DNA from: Lactarius indigo
Taxonomy: Eukaryota; Basidiomycota; Agaricomycetes; Russulales; Russulaceae
NCBI GenBank assembly: GCA_025766275.1
Contig: JAFKAC010000002.1
Coordinates: forward strand, 2,666,001 to 2,730,000
Direction of reading: 5' to 3'
DNA: 64,000 nucleotides
Shown: positions 51,837 to 64,000 of the stretch, in pieces
Position numbering within the stretch: position 1 is the stretch's first letter
How the letters are laid out: each line of letters begins with the position of its first letter
Notes under the pieces: generated by a model
Told to the model about the DNA's origin: nothing
What the model saw: the letters and a program-made list of their open reading frames with translations, nothing else
Database searches by the model: none
Translations under genes and position numbers: made by a program

Positions 51837-53310
51837 ATGAGTTTGAACGACTCGCCCCCGCGCAAAAAATCTGGCTTCCGTGCGGCTCTTGAGTTCACTG
51901 GAATACCCCCATCTTGGTTCGACAAGCGTCCTCGACTTCCGTCGCGCAACTGGCTCATCTTCCTCTCCGTCACCCAGTCACTCGTGGCATTTTATGTCTA
52001 CGACCGTCATCAATCAAAAAAGATACGTCAAGAATATGTAGAAAAAGTGAAGCACCTAGCGGCGGAACCCCTCCATAGTCTTGATTTTCCCCGCACCGTC
52101 ACCGTGTACAGCGCAAAGTGGCCGGGTGACGATGACTGGGATCGTGGTTCACGGTACTTCAGGAAGTACGTCAAGGTCTGCCCATCCCCTCGCGCTTCTC
52201 TTTAGCGAAAAACGTCCTTGGCTCAACCACACACAGCCCATATTTGTAGCCGCGGCCGTCGATTACACCATCATTGCTGGCAAACGTCACGGCGACCTCG
52301 CCGCGCGCATCGCCAACGACATAAAAACCGAGCGCCGCATCGCCCTCGGACTAGACGCACCCCAGCAGTCCTTGCTCGCCCCATCCATCAAGGGCACGCT
52401 AGACGCCAGGCGTCGCCGCGCGCTCGATGGCGGCACCGTCATCGTCGGGCGACCCGCCTTCAAAGAGTACTTGGCAGGGCTCCGACGCGGGTGGACCGAC
52501 TCGCTGGAGTTAGTCGACAAGGACGAGCAGCTCTCTAGGGAACTCGAGGGCGACGGGCACTTCGACGAGCCCGAGGCATCCTCCTCTCTGGACCTATCGT
52601 CGACTCCCTCATCGACGGACTTCGCAGACGGCGAGCCTCTGCCAACGCCCTCGCGTCTACCCCCCTCGCGCGCCGTTCCCGGTCTCTTCCCCCCACTGTC
52701 AACCGTTCACGCTTCCTCCTCCCCCTCTGCTTCCGCTTCCGCACAGACGCGCGACGCGGGCGCGGACGTGCCTCCCCCGACGCAGATCCCGCCCCAACCG
52801 CCGCTGCTCCTCGTGCCTTTCGTCAACCTCGTCGGTATCAAACTCGTCCCACTCATGATCTGGGACTTCTTCAATGAACGACAGAAGGTCCGTGCGGGCG
52901 CCGAGGCTGCGTACAGGCTCGTCAAGCGCGCCACACGCCCGCTCGAGCGCGCCGCCGACGTCGTCGACTTTGACGTGTCCGCGGAGGCCTACTATAAGTC
53001 TTCGACCGCCGCCTTCCCGGCAGAGGTGCAAAAGGCGCGCGCGGAGTACTACAAGACGCTCCCGGAGAAGCTTGCGACGGCTCGTGCTCTCGCGCGCGGC
53101 GAACGCGAACCGACAAAGTTGGAGATCGAGGCGCCGCCACCGACAGAGGTGGAGTTACGTGCGGAGCGGCTCAAAAAGGAGACTCGGTGGAAGGCGGATG
53201 AACGTGGGTGGAACTTGGTCAGTCCGGACACGCCGGTTGAGTGGGACGAACGCTGGGAAGGTGGTGCACTGGAGGTGTTCGTTGACCCACCAGAGTCCCA
53301 TTGGGAATGA
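51837..53310 (+). CDS. TIM54: mitochondrial import inner membrane translocase subunit Tim54
   Basis: Tim54 is a subunit of the TIM22 carrier-protein translocase. Two exons (51837..52175, 52237..53310; 61-bp intron) give 470 residues with no break. The N-terminus has a short basic lead, 'FTGIPPSWFDKRP', then one membrane span ('NWLIFLSVTQSLVAFYVYD', about residues 39-57). The hallmark 'VTVYSAKWPGDDDWDRG' follows, then a large intermembrane-space domain with a Ser-rich insert. Near the C-terminus, 'LLVPFVNLVGIKLVPLMIWDFF' and 'WNLVSPDTPVEWDERW' match the family. It lies 152 bp after HEM2 on the same strand. Confidence 0.92.
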
Positions 53311-53549
53311 TGATTCAAATCCTCACAGAATGAGCGCTTGGATTTGGTTTACCATAGAATATCTATGCTCGCCTAAGGATATGCTCGTCCTAATAGCATA
53401 ATTTTTCACCCCCGAGCGATGGTCGTGTGTGCCCCGATAATGATTTGCAAGTACAACTACCTAGGGATATCCAGAGCACTACCCGTTCACAAGTTATAGC
53501 CTTGCGAGACATAAGCCCTTCTCTCGCCCATTTGACCCTTTTTTCGACG

Positions 53550-56500
53550 TTACCCAACGATTTCAATGCTGTCGGTAGTTGCAAGCCACTCTTCGAACTC
53601 AGCAAGATGATCATGCTCTGGCTCAGGGGGTACCTGAGGTGCCAAAATGACAGGTACAGGGCTCCAGTCTTCACCGTATATCTCCTTCTGTCTTGCCTTC
53701 CAAGCGATATAGAACGAAGGTTCCTCAAAGTCAAGGGCTGGAAGCTGTTGGTTTTGCCCCGGAGATGGCGATCGACAAGGAGACGGCACGGCAGGAGGAT
53801 ATCTAGTTCCTTCCGAGTCGATGCGGAACAGCGCGCTATCGAGAACGAAGTCTTCTTTCCCTGCAGAAGAGATACCTGAAGTAGGTCGTAGATCCTCAGT
53901 AGGGGTCCCAAGCCCGTTGCTAGTCTCAGAGAATTCCGGCACGTGAGCGCTTCGGCTTCTAGCCTTCTTTTCTGGAGATTGGTTAATATTGGGGTGCACG
54001 CTATCCCTGTGTGCGCACCTGCGGCCGAAAGCGGGGCCTCTGGGACTCCGGGGGTGACGCAGCCGTAACCATGCGCAGTTGTGAGGTCCTCGGCCACTTC
54101 GATACTCCTCTTGCGCTTGGAAGGGGGGTTCAACTGAAGGGACTTGACGTGTCCGGAGGCCGAGTTATTCTGAGTCCCCGCAGCATCTGTCCCAGTCGAC
54201 ACGATCCCTTCCAGATGAGCATCGCGAACCATAGCATCCATATCAGGGTCCGAATAATCAGAGTTACAGGAAGGTGGACTTCCTTGAGCCGCTCTCGCAC
54301 CGCCAACGCGAGCCCGCACAAGTTCATGGACATCGGGGAATTCGTCAGAGTCGCTCAAGTCAAAGAGCCGCGTGTTGCCAGACATGCTGTCATCTTCCTC
54401 CAAGGCAGAGAGATCCATGTCGAGCCCCAGTCTTTTTTGGGTTGTTCTGCCCCTAAGCTGGGCATTGTCGCCGGGACGACTACTAGGGAGTTTAATCCGC
54501 TTTCCATCGGAAATCCTCATATGCGAATCCGTCCCAGAACTCTTATGAAGGGCTTCAAGCTGTCGAAGATTAGCATCGAGACGCTGAGCAGGAGCCTTGG
54601 AGAGGGATGTCCGCTTCGAGCTTTGACCGTCATTAGGTATTACCGCCCGTGTCCTTGAAATTGATAGATCTGCCCTATGCTGAGACCCTACATTCCGCTG
54701 TCTCGAGATGGATTGGGGTTTTTTAACACCATCTCGACAGCTTTGTAACAGATGTTCGATGTTCAAGTTTGTTGAGGGATGGGAGAGAACGACGCATACC
54801 ACAAATGGCGGCAAATCGACTTGTCCTTGCAGGGGTGGTTGCACCTAAAGACGTGCAGTCAGAGGCAACAGACGACGCAAACACTTCTAATACCTGTATC
54901 TCCCGTTGGGCAACTTCTCTGGGGTAGGACAACGCTCTCTGTCTGCGCGTTTGTCAGTATTGAAAACACGCGGAGGCTGTGGTGTGTCTTGTCTATTTTT
55001 CGTCTTGTCTGTTCGAGGGAAATGTGGGCGTGCGGCTCAACAGCCATGGGGATCCTTACCGAGACGGCCTTGATTCGAAGTCCACAATTGGTACCTCGTC
55101 ATCACTCGGGGCGATGTTCCAGAAGTCGTCGTTGTCTTCCAGTCCATCAAGCACCATTTCCTGTCGCAGTCAAAGGCTTCTGTTAATGTTGACCGTTCTA
55201 ATCACGAGGAAGGTCTTTGTTCACCATATCAGTCATTGGACGAGTATCTACGACAGGAAACTCGTTCACATCGATTTGTGGCTTGTACTGTGAACTAATA
55301 GTGACCCCAGCGATAGCGTCCTGTATTTGTTGTGACGAACAGCAGGTGCGAAAGTGATTCCAGCTCACCGACGACATATAGACACATATACTCTGGCTGG
55401 GCTTGGTAAGCTGAGCAGGTTACAGAGAATGATTTCGGTTCTTGGAGACTCTTAGTACTAAATAAAATTAGTCAGTTTCCATAAATATGTTGGCTGGAAG
55501 TAGTAGCTCAACGGGATCCTTCGAAAATCAATAAATTCCAAGTCGGATGTCACTGTCAAGATGTAGGTCATATCAACGAAGTGTCGATTTTTGTGAGCTT
55601 TGGGCTTTGACGAGGCCCTTTCCCAAGAGACTGAGCACTTAATATCAAGCTCCACGTCGATGGGACTATCGCTGGTAGAGTGCACGACCGACAGCTCGTC
55701 GATGGTGACTGAGTACTGAGGAAGTTCTCTGACGGCAGACAAAATCTTGTGTCCAGAGGCTTGCTTTTTATTCAGCAACTGATTGATGGTAAGCCAAGAA
55801 GACGATCCGATTCAGTATGCACACCATATCAATATAGCCGGGATCTTGTGCCCGCAGTTTGTCGAAATTCGTAATACCGTTCTCCGCAAGGACCTAAGAG
55901 CAATACGTGAGCATGATTGAAGGTGGAGCGTCACTTTTATACGACCTTCATACTGGGCGATGAAACCAGCCATGGTCAATGGCAAATGAGAGCAGGAACG
56001 CGGGTCATGGCTTACGACTTCTCGCCGATCGTCTCGATTTGGCAAAGTACTGAGGGCCTGTCTTCCCAGACTCGGGCGTTGATGTTGCGCGCCCTTCGTG
56101 CAAACCTTTGTAAGCGCTCCATTCCGTGGAAGGGAGCCACCGGTTGGTATGTACTCACAGCTCTAATCCATGCTTAATCTGGGCACCATTCCGCTTTGCT
56201 ATCGCAACCTCAACCATGGCTGCAAGACTGAGCTGCAGATATTACTACGGTGGCTGTACGTCTTACCTCTAGCAATACGACTGGCGTGCCGAAGAACGAT
56301 GACCGAGTCGAGAAGCGCATTGCTTTCTCCGGATTTGTATTCCGTCGCGTGGAGAGAAACTTTTCCGAGAATAGCCTAGCGGCGATCGTGATTAGTGGAG
56401 CGTTTGTCCTTGACAAACTATATTACTTGAATCAGTAGAAACACTTTATCAGCAACCTTTTCGATCCGCTTTATCTTGAAACGGATATCGATATGTTCTT

Positions 56501-59500
56501 GCAATTGATTGTAAACCTAGGATATTCAGTGGTCTAGTATCCGCAGGGACCTGGTGACAGTTCACCTGCTTATCTCCGGCTCGCATCTTCAGCTCAGAGA
56601 ACCTAGAATACGAGCTTTACTAGGCAAGCCTGGGATAGGTTAGTACACGCACTCTTCCGAGGCCGCAAGCATTTCTAGCTTTTCCAGTGGCGTAGCTTAA
56701 GTGACGCAGGCGGATCCATTGGCAAGGCTTACCATTTCTCGCAGAGTGGCCTTGATAGGGAGGTTCATGATCAGTGCCATCTAGGGATAAGACGATTAGT
56801 GCATAGGACAAAGGGCCAATAGAGATTCCTACAGTAGCCTGCTTCATATAGTACTATCATGTCGAAGTGATGAACTGAAAGTCGCACAATCAACATAGTG
56901 TACGCACTTTGCTCATAATGTCCCCAAATTCTGTTGAGCGCAGCTCTGTCGCATCCCCTTCGATATAGTTCAGAAGCTCTGCGCTTCTAAGGTCACTGAC
57001 GCATTTCATGATCATGCTGTTTAGCCCGTCTTGCCAGTTCTGTTCCTTTGACATGTACCGCTGGGGGTTCTGGGCCATTCGGCGGAACATGAACGAGTTG
57101 CGCAACCATTCCTTCGCTGTATCGATGTTCGTGATGGTCCCAAGGCCAATTTCTGAATTCAGATGCTCCGCGAGGTTTGTGTGTAGCGAGCTTTCCAGGA
57201 TTGTCTGGCCTTGTCCGAGAGCACGATATTTACTTTCCAGTCCAGACTCGCACATGATAATAGCCACGCCCTCCTTATCTGCACACATTCTCTCGACGAG
57301 AGTGGAAACAGCGAGAGAATAGACGCACCGAATTGAGGCCGCCCCTGGTCAAGTAACAATGTTTCTCATCGCGTCATGCATACAGGTTGACGCTGATCTG
57401 ACTTACAGCTCGTCCGATCATCTGCATTATGTCCAAGTCGGAGTATTCTTGAGAGACGCCGTTTTGGAATATTCTGACGTCTTTGATTACGACGATGTGA
57501 GCGGCTAAAAGGGGTGTTGGCAGACGTGAACATTCTTCTAATGGGGTGGCTCACGAAGATTTACGCCTACGGCGAGAGTCTGAAGAAGATAAGGAACATA
57601 GCCACCATGAAAATTAAGAGTAGCTAACACACCGAAGTTGCGACGACGACACGCAGAACCCTGTTTATAAACAATTCTTCGACAAGCCGTTTATCTGAGA
57701 GCTCCAGTCCAGCATGGTGAGCACCAATGCCGGCCGCGGCAAGTTCTACATTGATGAAAAATGGTGAGTTTAAAGTTGCTATAAACTAGATGTGGGCTTT
57801 CTTTCTAGCTGTTTGTTCTGAAATGTCCTTTCGATCCTAGGGACCAGATAAGCGTTCGTTCGCTAGAAATGGGTACAGACAAGCCTCTTAGGTGGCGACC
57901 ATGGTACCGTGTGCTTCTTGTTTACCGCTTTGTAATAATCCACCATTAACTGTTCTGCTGTGGTAAGGACGCCTAATGTCTTTGTCAGACGCCAAAGGTA
58001 AAGGTTCGCGACATCTCAAACAGGGTTACCTTTCCGTGTTGACACGAAAATCAAGATTGGCTTATTAGCAGAGTGTTGTTGAAGGAGTGGGAATAGACGA
58101 TAGTTTAACGATCGTGCGAATAAGAAATCGTTCTGATTCTTCCCTCTTGGAAAGCCGTATACAAAACGTGAAAGTTGACAGGGCCGGTATTCTTCTCCAA
58201 ACTGTTTGAAAAGTCAACACACACGCGGGACAACATGGCGACAAATTACCCTGAAAGTCGCGGCGGCGCCGTTCGAATGCCGGCTTGAAATCCAATGAGC
58301 AACGTCACCTATGTTCGGGACTGTAGCGGACACTGCGACGAAGCGCACAGCCGAGCCGCGCGTTTTCATACGAGATACCACTACTTCGAGGGTGCTTCCC
58401 CGCAACTCGTTGAGTATATGGACCTGTGTATAGTCGTTTTACGGGAAAATGGCGCAGTATGAAATAGCTTACTTCGTCGATGAGGAAGAGCTGTATCTGA
58501 GATAGCAGTTGGCCGTGGGTGGACCTACAAAGTCTTCAGAATCCAGAGTTGTTCCCGGGCCGACGACTGTCGCTTACCAGTTCCTTGTCAAACTATCCCA
58601 CTTCTCGGCCTACCGTGCCTTGTCAATATTAGATCTGGGATGGGGCCCGCAGTACACATCACCGTAGTAACGCTGATGAATAGTCGGCATAGCACAGAAG
58701 ATATCTGGTATATCGTGAGCACTCAACATTATATTTGCGCCTTTGACATCCCCCCAGACGCTCTTGTTGGGCTCCACTGTGTCCCCAGTAAACTCGCAGC
58801 CTGGATTATATTAGGATAGCCGATGCCGCAGCATTTAAGCGAGCCCACGTACACCTTAAGCCCAGGGGTCCAAACTTTTCCGTCCAGTCCCTGGTCCTCT
58901 CTGCGCACAGCGCCTTCTCTGGTTGAGTCCATAAGTTCAACGAGAATAAAAAAGCCCACCTTGGTCGGAGCCATGTAGACACATTTTCCAGCGGAACCGC
59001 GACCCGCCGAAGTAAAGAGCATATGGATTATTGAGAGTTCAAACAAAACCGTTTTGCCGCTACCAGTTGGTGCTGTGTCGACATGGGCAGAGGGAAGGAT
59101 GAGAGCTATGTAACAGTAACAATCCTTACGGCACTGGATAAACTCACCGCTCACAACCTGGCAGAATCGTCACCTGCACAGGGATAGGGTGAAGTTACGC
59201 AGACTCACCACGTTCTCTTCTGATTTCATGATCTAGGACAAGCGGAGATGAGTCGTGCATTGGATACCACATCAAAAAGCTTTCTTACCGTGTCGAAGCA
59301 ACTCGACTGTATGGCGTTGAAGGTTGCAAACTTGAACATGGCACGATACGTAGCAGCTAAGGAGAAAATTAACGAATGTCAGAATGTTGGGCGAAAGCAT
59401 AGACACGAACGCAATTCCAAGACCTCTCGAAGCCGTATGCCATTTAGATTGCACGTGCTAGGGTCATTGCTCCCTTTCACATAATTATCCAGAGGACCGC

Positions 59501-60080
59501 GTTGCATATCGCTGTCGAGTTTAGACTTTTGTTTTTGTGATGACATTCGGTTCATATGTGCATTTTGTACGGGGGCGTTAGGGAGGCGTGCCGCAGTGTT
59601 CTCTTGCTCGGGGACTATAAGGAACGAGAGCATGTCAATGCAGAGCAACTAGACCTGTGCATGATCAATCGCATACATGAGTGACCCGTAATACGATACG
59701 TAGTCGACAGATTTGACTCCCGGGAAACTTGATGAGGTAACAGCACCGGAGAGTGCTGAAGGGATGGACGTCCAGCAGGTCCCCAATGGCTGGAGGGTTC
59801 CTCATCGAACTGCCCTATGTCGTCTGGTTCAGACGGTGCTCGAGAGGGCAAGCCAGAAAGAGGGTTCCATGACCCTATGAGTCGCGTAGAGCTCAGCTCA
59901 GAATTAGGCCAAAGTAGGACGCATACATTCGCCGTAACTGTCAGGCTGACTTTCACCAAGAAAGTCTTCCAGGGTGCCATCAAACGAGGAAGGAGGAAAA
60001 TTCTCCAAGTAATGATTCTGAAGCGACCCTTCGGAGGAATAGTAATCATGTGGGATTCCGTATTCGTCTTCCTCGTCCAT
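53550..60080 (-). CDS. MER3: meiotic DNA helicase MER3/HFM1
   Basis: MER3/HFM1 is a meiosis-specific Ski2-like helicase promoting crossovers (ZMM group). About 25 small exons on the minus strand; those fixed with confidence include 59927..60080, 59677..59874, 59411..59614, 59289..59356, 59209..59232, 59148..59157 (10 bp) and the last, 53550..53971. Motifs in order: I 'APTGSGKT', 'YMAPTKALCAER', II 'LIDEVH', III 'VSATVPN', 'TTAEQLM', 'GAHHAGLELSDKR', VI 'QMIGRAGRPQF'. Winged-helix and Sec63 regions follow ('HLNSEIGLGTI', 'DLEFIDFRRI'), then the MER3 zinc cluster 'CKDKSICRHLCCRDG', joined across an intron near 54750-54820. A long disordered tail ends 'FEEWLATTDSIEIVG'. The junction near 58620-58745 ('GANIML' to 'AEKWDSLTR') and one near 56640 could not be joined cleanly, so an undetected base error or splice variant is possible there. 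Confidence 0.88.
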
Positions 60081-60238
60081 CGGGGAAGAGACTGAAGGAG
60101 AGACGTCTCCCCCGCGTCGAGTCTCGACACGATCAATTCACATCACGTGGTAGGGTCCTCGGTGCACGGGAGTAAATTTGAATTTGTGACACCACGCGTT
60201 TACCATCCACCTGACTGACTTGGGTAGTAACAGTTATC
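60081..60238. promoter_or_regulatory. divergent promoter MER3/CKS1 with E-box and MCB motif
   Basis: The 158-bp gap carries CACGTG at 60144-60149 and ACGCGT at 60194-60199. ACGCGT is the MCB box bound by MBF at G1/S-regulated genes in yeasts. Two small palindromes, GAGACGTCTC (about 60100-60109) and GTCGAGTCTCGAC (about 60116-60128), lie nearer MER3. Both flanking genes act in the cell cycle or meiosis, which fits. Confidence 0.5.
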
Positions 60239-60779
60239 ATGGCCACCAAGCAGGCTCAACAGACTCAACAACAACAACAACTCGCGAAACAGAAAGCCGC
60301 AGAGGCGGAGGCGGAGAAGATCAAAGAATACATAGCGAAGTGAGCTCATCGTCCTCTCTTCCAATCAAGACATTCTCAGTTGTTGCCTTTGAAGCATCCA
60401 CTATTCTGATCGCTATGCCGACGACGAGTTCGAATACCGGCACGTCATCCTCCCAAAGCCCTTGTTCAAAATGATTCCCAAGACCTATTTCAATCCAGAC
60501 GATCCGGGCGTTCTCCGTCTCCTGTCAGAAGCAGAGTGGAGGGGGATCGGCATCACTCAAAGCTTGGGCTGGGAGCATTACGAAGTCCACGGTGCGCTCG
60601 TCTCTTTCCATCTCATCGCATGTCTTTTTTTGATGCCACCACCTGTAGCTCCTGAACCCCATGTTCTGCTCTTCCGCAGAGCAAAGAATTTCGACCCGCA
60701 CCAGACCCAGCAACCCCAGGCCCATGATGGACAGTCACAAAGCAAGGCGGGGGCCGCGAAAAATGGCCGGAAAAAGTAA
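60239..60779 (+). CDS. CKS1: cyclin-dependent kinase regulatory subunit Cks1
   Basis: Cks1 binds the cyclin-dependent kinase and phosphorylated substrates. Three exons (60239..60339, 60395..60591, 60649..60779) give 142 residues without a break. A Gln/Ala/Lys-rich N-terminal extension precedes the fold: '[20 protein letters not shown]', '[19 protein letters not shown]', the conserved '[16 protein letters not shown]'. Phosphate-binding Arg/Ser/Trp/Arg residues of the family are present. The tail is Gln/Lys rich, as in other fungal Cks proteins. Intron positions split the fold after the first and third strands. Confidence 0.95.
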
Positions 60780-61246
60780 CACATCCAGCAGCCCCTTTCC
60801 TCTCGAGTTCATCCTACCAGCCAGCTCTCATGACGCTTGTTTTCACCGCTTTCACGTTTTGCTGTGTACTTTTGCCACCCTGTTCCTAGATCCCACTGTG
60901 ATACTATTCATACCGGTCCTGTTCCGTGCTCTGACACTTGTAACGATTGCCTGTCCTCGATCTATGATGCACTACGTTACGACTCGGTACGTAATTAACG
61001 ATTGACCCAGACAAATGACTACGGAGAGCGCTGCATTCATGACGCAGCACTAGCGTTGATACGACGGCACATGTATGGTGGAAATGGCGCATCCAAGAAA
61101 AGACCACATAACATTCTGTTTCGAAAGAGCACTACATTGGTATACTCTACGAAGTTGTTTGATACTATGATACACAGATTACATTGTACTGTCTAGTCGC
61201 CTAAAAAATGGAGTTGGCGCTGCAAGTAAAAGCAAACTTTCGTCGA
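60780..61246. other. convergent 3' region
   Basis: About 470 bp between the stops of CKS1 (plus) and the M16 protease gene (minus). No gene recognised. Confidence 0.4.
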
Positions 61247-64000
61247 TCAATACCTCGAAATTGGCAAGTCGTTCCAAGCCACCAATGGCTTTGGTGGTTC
61301 GGAAACTTGAAGCGATTTTCTGAATGCCGAAATGTCTTTGATGTAGACCACATCATCCGTTAGCGAACCTGTCGCATCTTTTTCAGCAGGGAAGCGCTCT
61401 GTGAGTCGGGGAAGCACAGCAAAAATCTTCTCGGCCGCCCCAGCAGGACCTTCCGCGAGTGTGGTTTTCCAGAAAGTTGCAAATTGGATTTCAGATGGCT
61501 CCCCATCAGTATATAGTGAACTGCTCCAGTCGACGTCTTCGAGGCTGAAGCCTTGCTCGTGCGCAATCTGTACGAAAGCATCGCCGGCAGGGCGGCTGAC
61601 GTGCTTCGGTTGCGGCTTCTGCGATTGTGCATGAATCGATAGCTTGGAACGCGTCTTGGATGATGGATGAACACGAGTAAGGAATAGCGCCAGTACATCC
61701 TGCTTGCTGACCGAACGCAAAAAATCGGCGTCCTCGGTGCCTGTGGGTTGATTGAGTACGATCGAATGGTTTCTGTCGGAGAGAACAAGAGACTTACGGC
61801 GCAGGAAATCTAGGTATCCAGAGTCGATCTGCCCCCAATGTCTGCTGACCTCCTCGTTGAGGTTCTTTGCCGCCTCCCGCCATTTTCTTTCGAGACCGTT
61901 CTTCTGTTCTGCGAACTGCTCGTCTGTCATGTGTTCAATGACGCCCTTCATATGGTCCAAGAATGCTTCCACACGCTCCTCCAGATACACAGGCCCGCGC
62001 TCGCTTTGCACGACAATACGCAGACCTGCTTCGTTATCGCCTGGTGTAGTCCACATGCTCGCCCCAACTATGTAGCCTAGTTGCTCTTTTGTACGAAGGG
62101 TATCGAAGGCCGGCTCGGACAGGATTTGTGTAAGTAGAGCCGCCGTCACTCGTGGGTGGCGATCGACATTGGATCCGTAGTGAACGTAGTACGTTAGAGC
62201 TGAGTTGGGTTCGTTAGCATTGGGAACGAGAGAGGACCAAACATGGTTAGAGGCTAGTAACAATTACTGGGTGTCAGTGCGAACGAACGATTTATAGAAG
62301 CCACGATACGCCACCTTCTGGAAGCTGAAGTGATAGGTCGACAGGGCCGGCACCCAAGAGAGGAGTTGCTGAGATGATCTCCTCAGACATTTTAGCCAGG
62401 TGAATGGCCTCGTCTTTGTACATATTCCCAACCACGAGCATCTTGGTTTCAAGGCGTGACAACAGCACTCCTACGTGGTTCTGAACTTGCACCGGAGTGA
62501 TAGCTGAAGAGAAGAATGATTAGATTCCCTTCTCTACCACGAGGTCAAATGGCTCACAATCGAGAACCTGTAGTTTCTCTAAGACTGTCCACTGCTTCTC
62601 GTTCATGAGGTATCGTCCGTAGTAATCCGACAGTTGGTAGCTTTGACCAAGGAAAAAGTTTTCCCAATCTCGCTTGATCTGTCCAAAAAACTTGTTTGAA
62701 CGGAATCCTGATGGAATTGAGAAATGTCACACCTTTTCCTTTATAACCTCTAGCCGTTCCGTACGAACCTCCAGGGATTTTGCTTTTTCCAGCACATCCC
62801 GCAGAAGGACGTGAAGTTTATCATTGTACCCAGAAACGGAGACGTAAAACCCGAGTGAAGATGCCTCGATTGAGTAAGAAAGACCTGCGAGGGCTGCATC
62901 GTAAGAGTACTCGTTGAGAGCGTCTGCCACCAATACGGCATACAATCTATACCAATGTTCGGTCAGAAATTTTTGAATGTCGTGTCAATAACGCACTTGG
63001 TCAATACGGATGTGATTGGTGACTCGTTTGAAACTGGGGAGCGGAATTCAATGATAGCACGAGCCCTGGGTACCCAAAACTGGTCGTCCTTCTTGTGCCA
63101 GAGGGTCGTGTGCGGACTTTGATATACCAGATGAGGACGTGGCTGCGGCTAGAACGAGTTATGTTCTTGTAAACTTAAGTGCATTACTACAATCACCGCA
63201 GGGCTTACTTGTGTGACCTCCCGCTTATCAACATCCAATCGCTTAGGAATGAACTCGTTTGGTCGGGGAAGATGGAAAGTATCGATGGTATTTGGACCTT
63301 CTGCCTACACTAAGATTTGAGATGCGAAGTCTCAAATAGATGTAAATGATCGACGCACCTCTCGGACAAACTCGTCATCAAGCCGCTCGACTCGGTATTG
63401 CGTCCCGTACCACGGTTCTGTCTGCCATTGCTGAGGCCCAATTGTCCTCTCAAATTCTTCTTTCTTTGCCATGAGCACCGTACGGCTGTTTTGAACGCTC
63501 AATCCCTCTAGAGTACGGAGTGCTACTGCCTGAGCAACACCATCCGAATCCCATTCCGAAACGACCTGAGGTGCTTTGATCACTAGCTCGCGTGGTACAG
63601 GCCACGAAAGTTTGTCGGCCACCCAGACAGCATAATCGTCGGGACGTCGCTTCTCCGAGAACCTGAAGCGGATGCTTGAAAGGGTAGATACCTCTTTCTG
63701 ATGAGTTGGGCTAAGATCGGTCGACCGTAACATGGACATGAATTTGAATGTAGACATCGCGACCTCACGGTAGTTTTCTATTAGAACTTCTGTTAGTTGA
63801 ACGAAGAAGGGTGCTGGAAGTCGACTCACGGAATCCATTCTGTGAGAGATAGAGAGTAATCTTGAAAGTGGCAAAGCCGCGCGCCAAATCCTGAACACCA
63901 GCGCTTAGTCCTGTGATCCAGCCACGTTCCTTCAGAAAAGAGTGCAGTGAACCTGCACCCTCATGGCCGATTATATCTGTTAGGTAACTTCCTGGCTTGA
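61247..64000 (-). CDS. STE23: insulin-degrading-enzyme homologue (M16 metalloprotease), N-terminus beyond window
   Basis: Ste23/IDE is a zinc protease that cleaves small peptides inside a closed chamber; in yeast it helps mature a-factor. Nine exons are present (63830..64000, 63359..63777, 63209..63304, 62997..63148, 62733..62946, 62558..62678, 62315..62503, 61798..62253, 61247..61740), giving about 770 residues with no break. The zinc motif HxxEH lies upstream, outside the window. The remaining M16 domains show 'SLHSFLKERGWITGLSAG', 'LYAVLVADALNEYSYDA', 'GYNDKLHVLL', and 'LTQILSEPAFDTLRTKEQLGYIV', all typical of IDE. The 57-bp intron 61741..61797 has GTAAGT and CCACAG ends and no in-frame stop, so it could be mistaken for coding sequence. 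No peroxisomal tag is seen ('DLPISRY'). Confidence 0.92.

Overview
The window is nuclear DNA of a filamentous basidiomycete, most likely an Agaricomycete. Nearly every gene is cut by short introns (mostly 45-65 bp, GT-AG, CTAAC-like branch sites). Exons join in phase to give proteins typical of that group, including a basidiomycete-type sesquiterpene synthase and a DUF3429 protein. No transposon, CRISPR array or rRNA was seen. I read 25 protein-coding genes, two of them cut by the window ends.

Left part (1-20.6 kb): IML1 (GATOR1/SEACIT TORC1 inhibitor, partial), a small conserved hypothetical, a Ser/Thr-rich single-pass surface protein, a four-TM protein, a large CCCH zinc finger + ankyrin + ClpB-type AAA+ protein, a TM-SH3 protein, mitochondrial PAM17, and a long SNF2-family ATPase.

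Middle (20.8-41 kb): a P4-type phospholipid flippase, CDC10-type septin, AHA1 (Hsp90 co-chaperone) with an added C-terminal membrane segment, a mitochondrial DUF3429 protein, a TesB-like acyl-CoA thioesterase, a sesquiterpene synthase, an F-box/WD40 protein of the CDC4/Pop1/FBXW7 type, a second TM-SH3 protein, and a small secreted Kre9/Knh1-N protein.

Right part (41.9-64 kb): FAN1 nuclease, spliceosomal SNW1/PRP45, a NEDD1-like WD40/coiled-coil protein, HEM2 (ALA dehydratase), TIM54, the meiotic helicase MER3/HFM1, CKS1, and a partial insulin-degrading-enzyme homologue (STE23). Several genes are divergently paired over short shared promoters: IML1/hypothetical, PAM17/SNF2, FAN1/PRP45, MER3/CKS1. 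Two of these promoters carry recognisable palindromic motifs (CACGTG, ACGCGT).

Quality note: at least 15 places in conserved genes (flippase, septin, F-box/WD40, PRP45, NEDD1-like, HEM2) need one surplus base to be skipped to keep the conserved protein in frame. Every shift has the same sign, so insertion-type assembly errors are more likely than pseudogenes. Other long genes (FAN1, the AAA+ fusion, IML1, IDE) are intact. All identities come from remembered family motifs and splice logic; nothing was searched.
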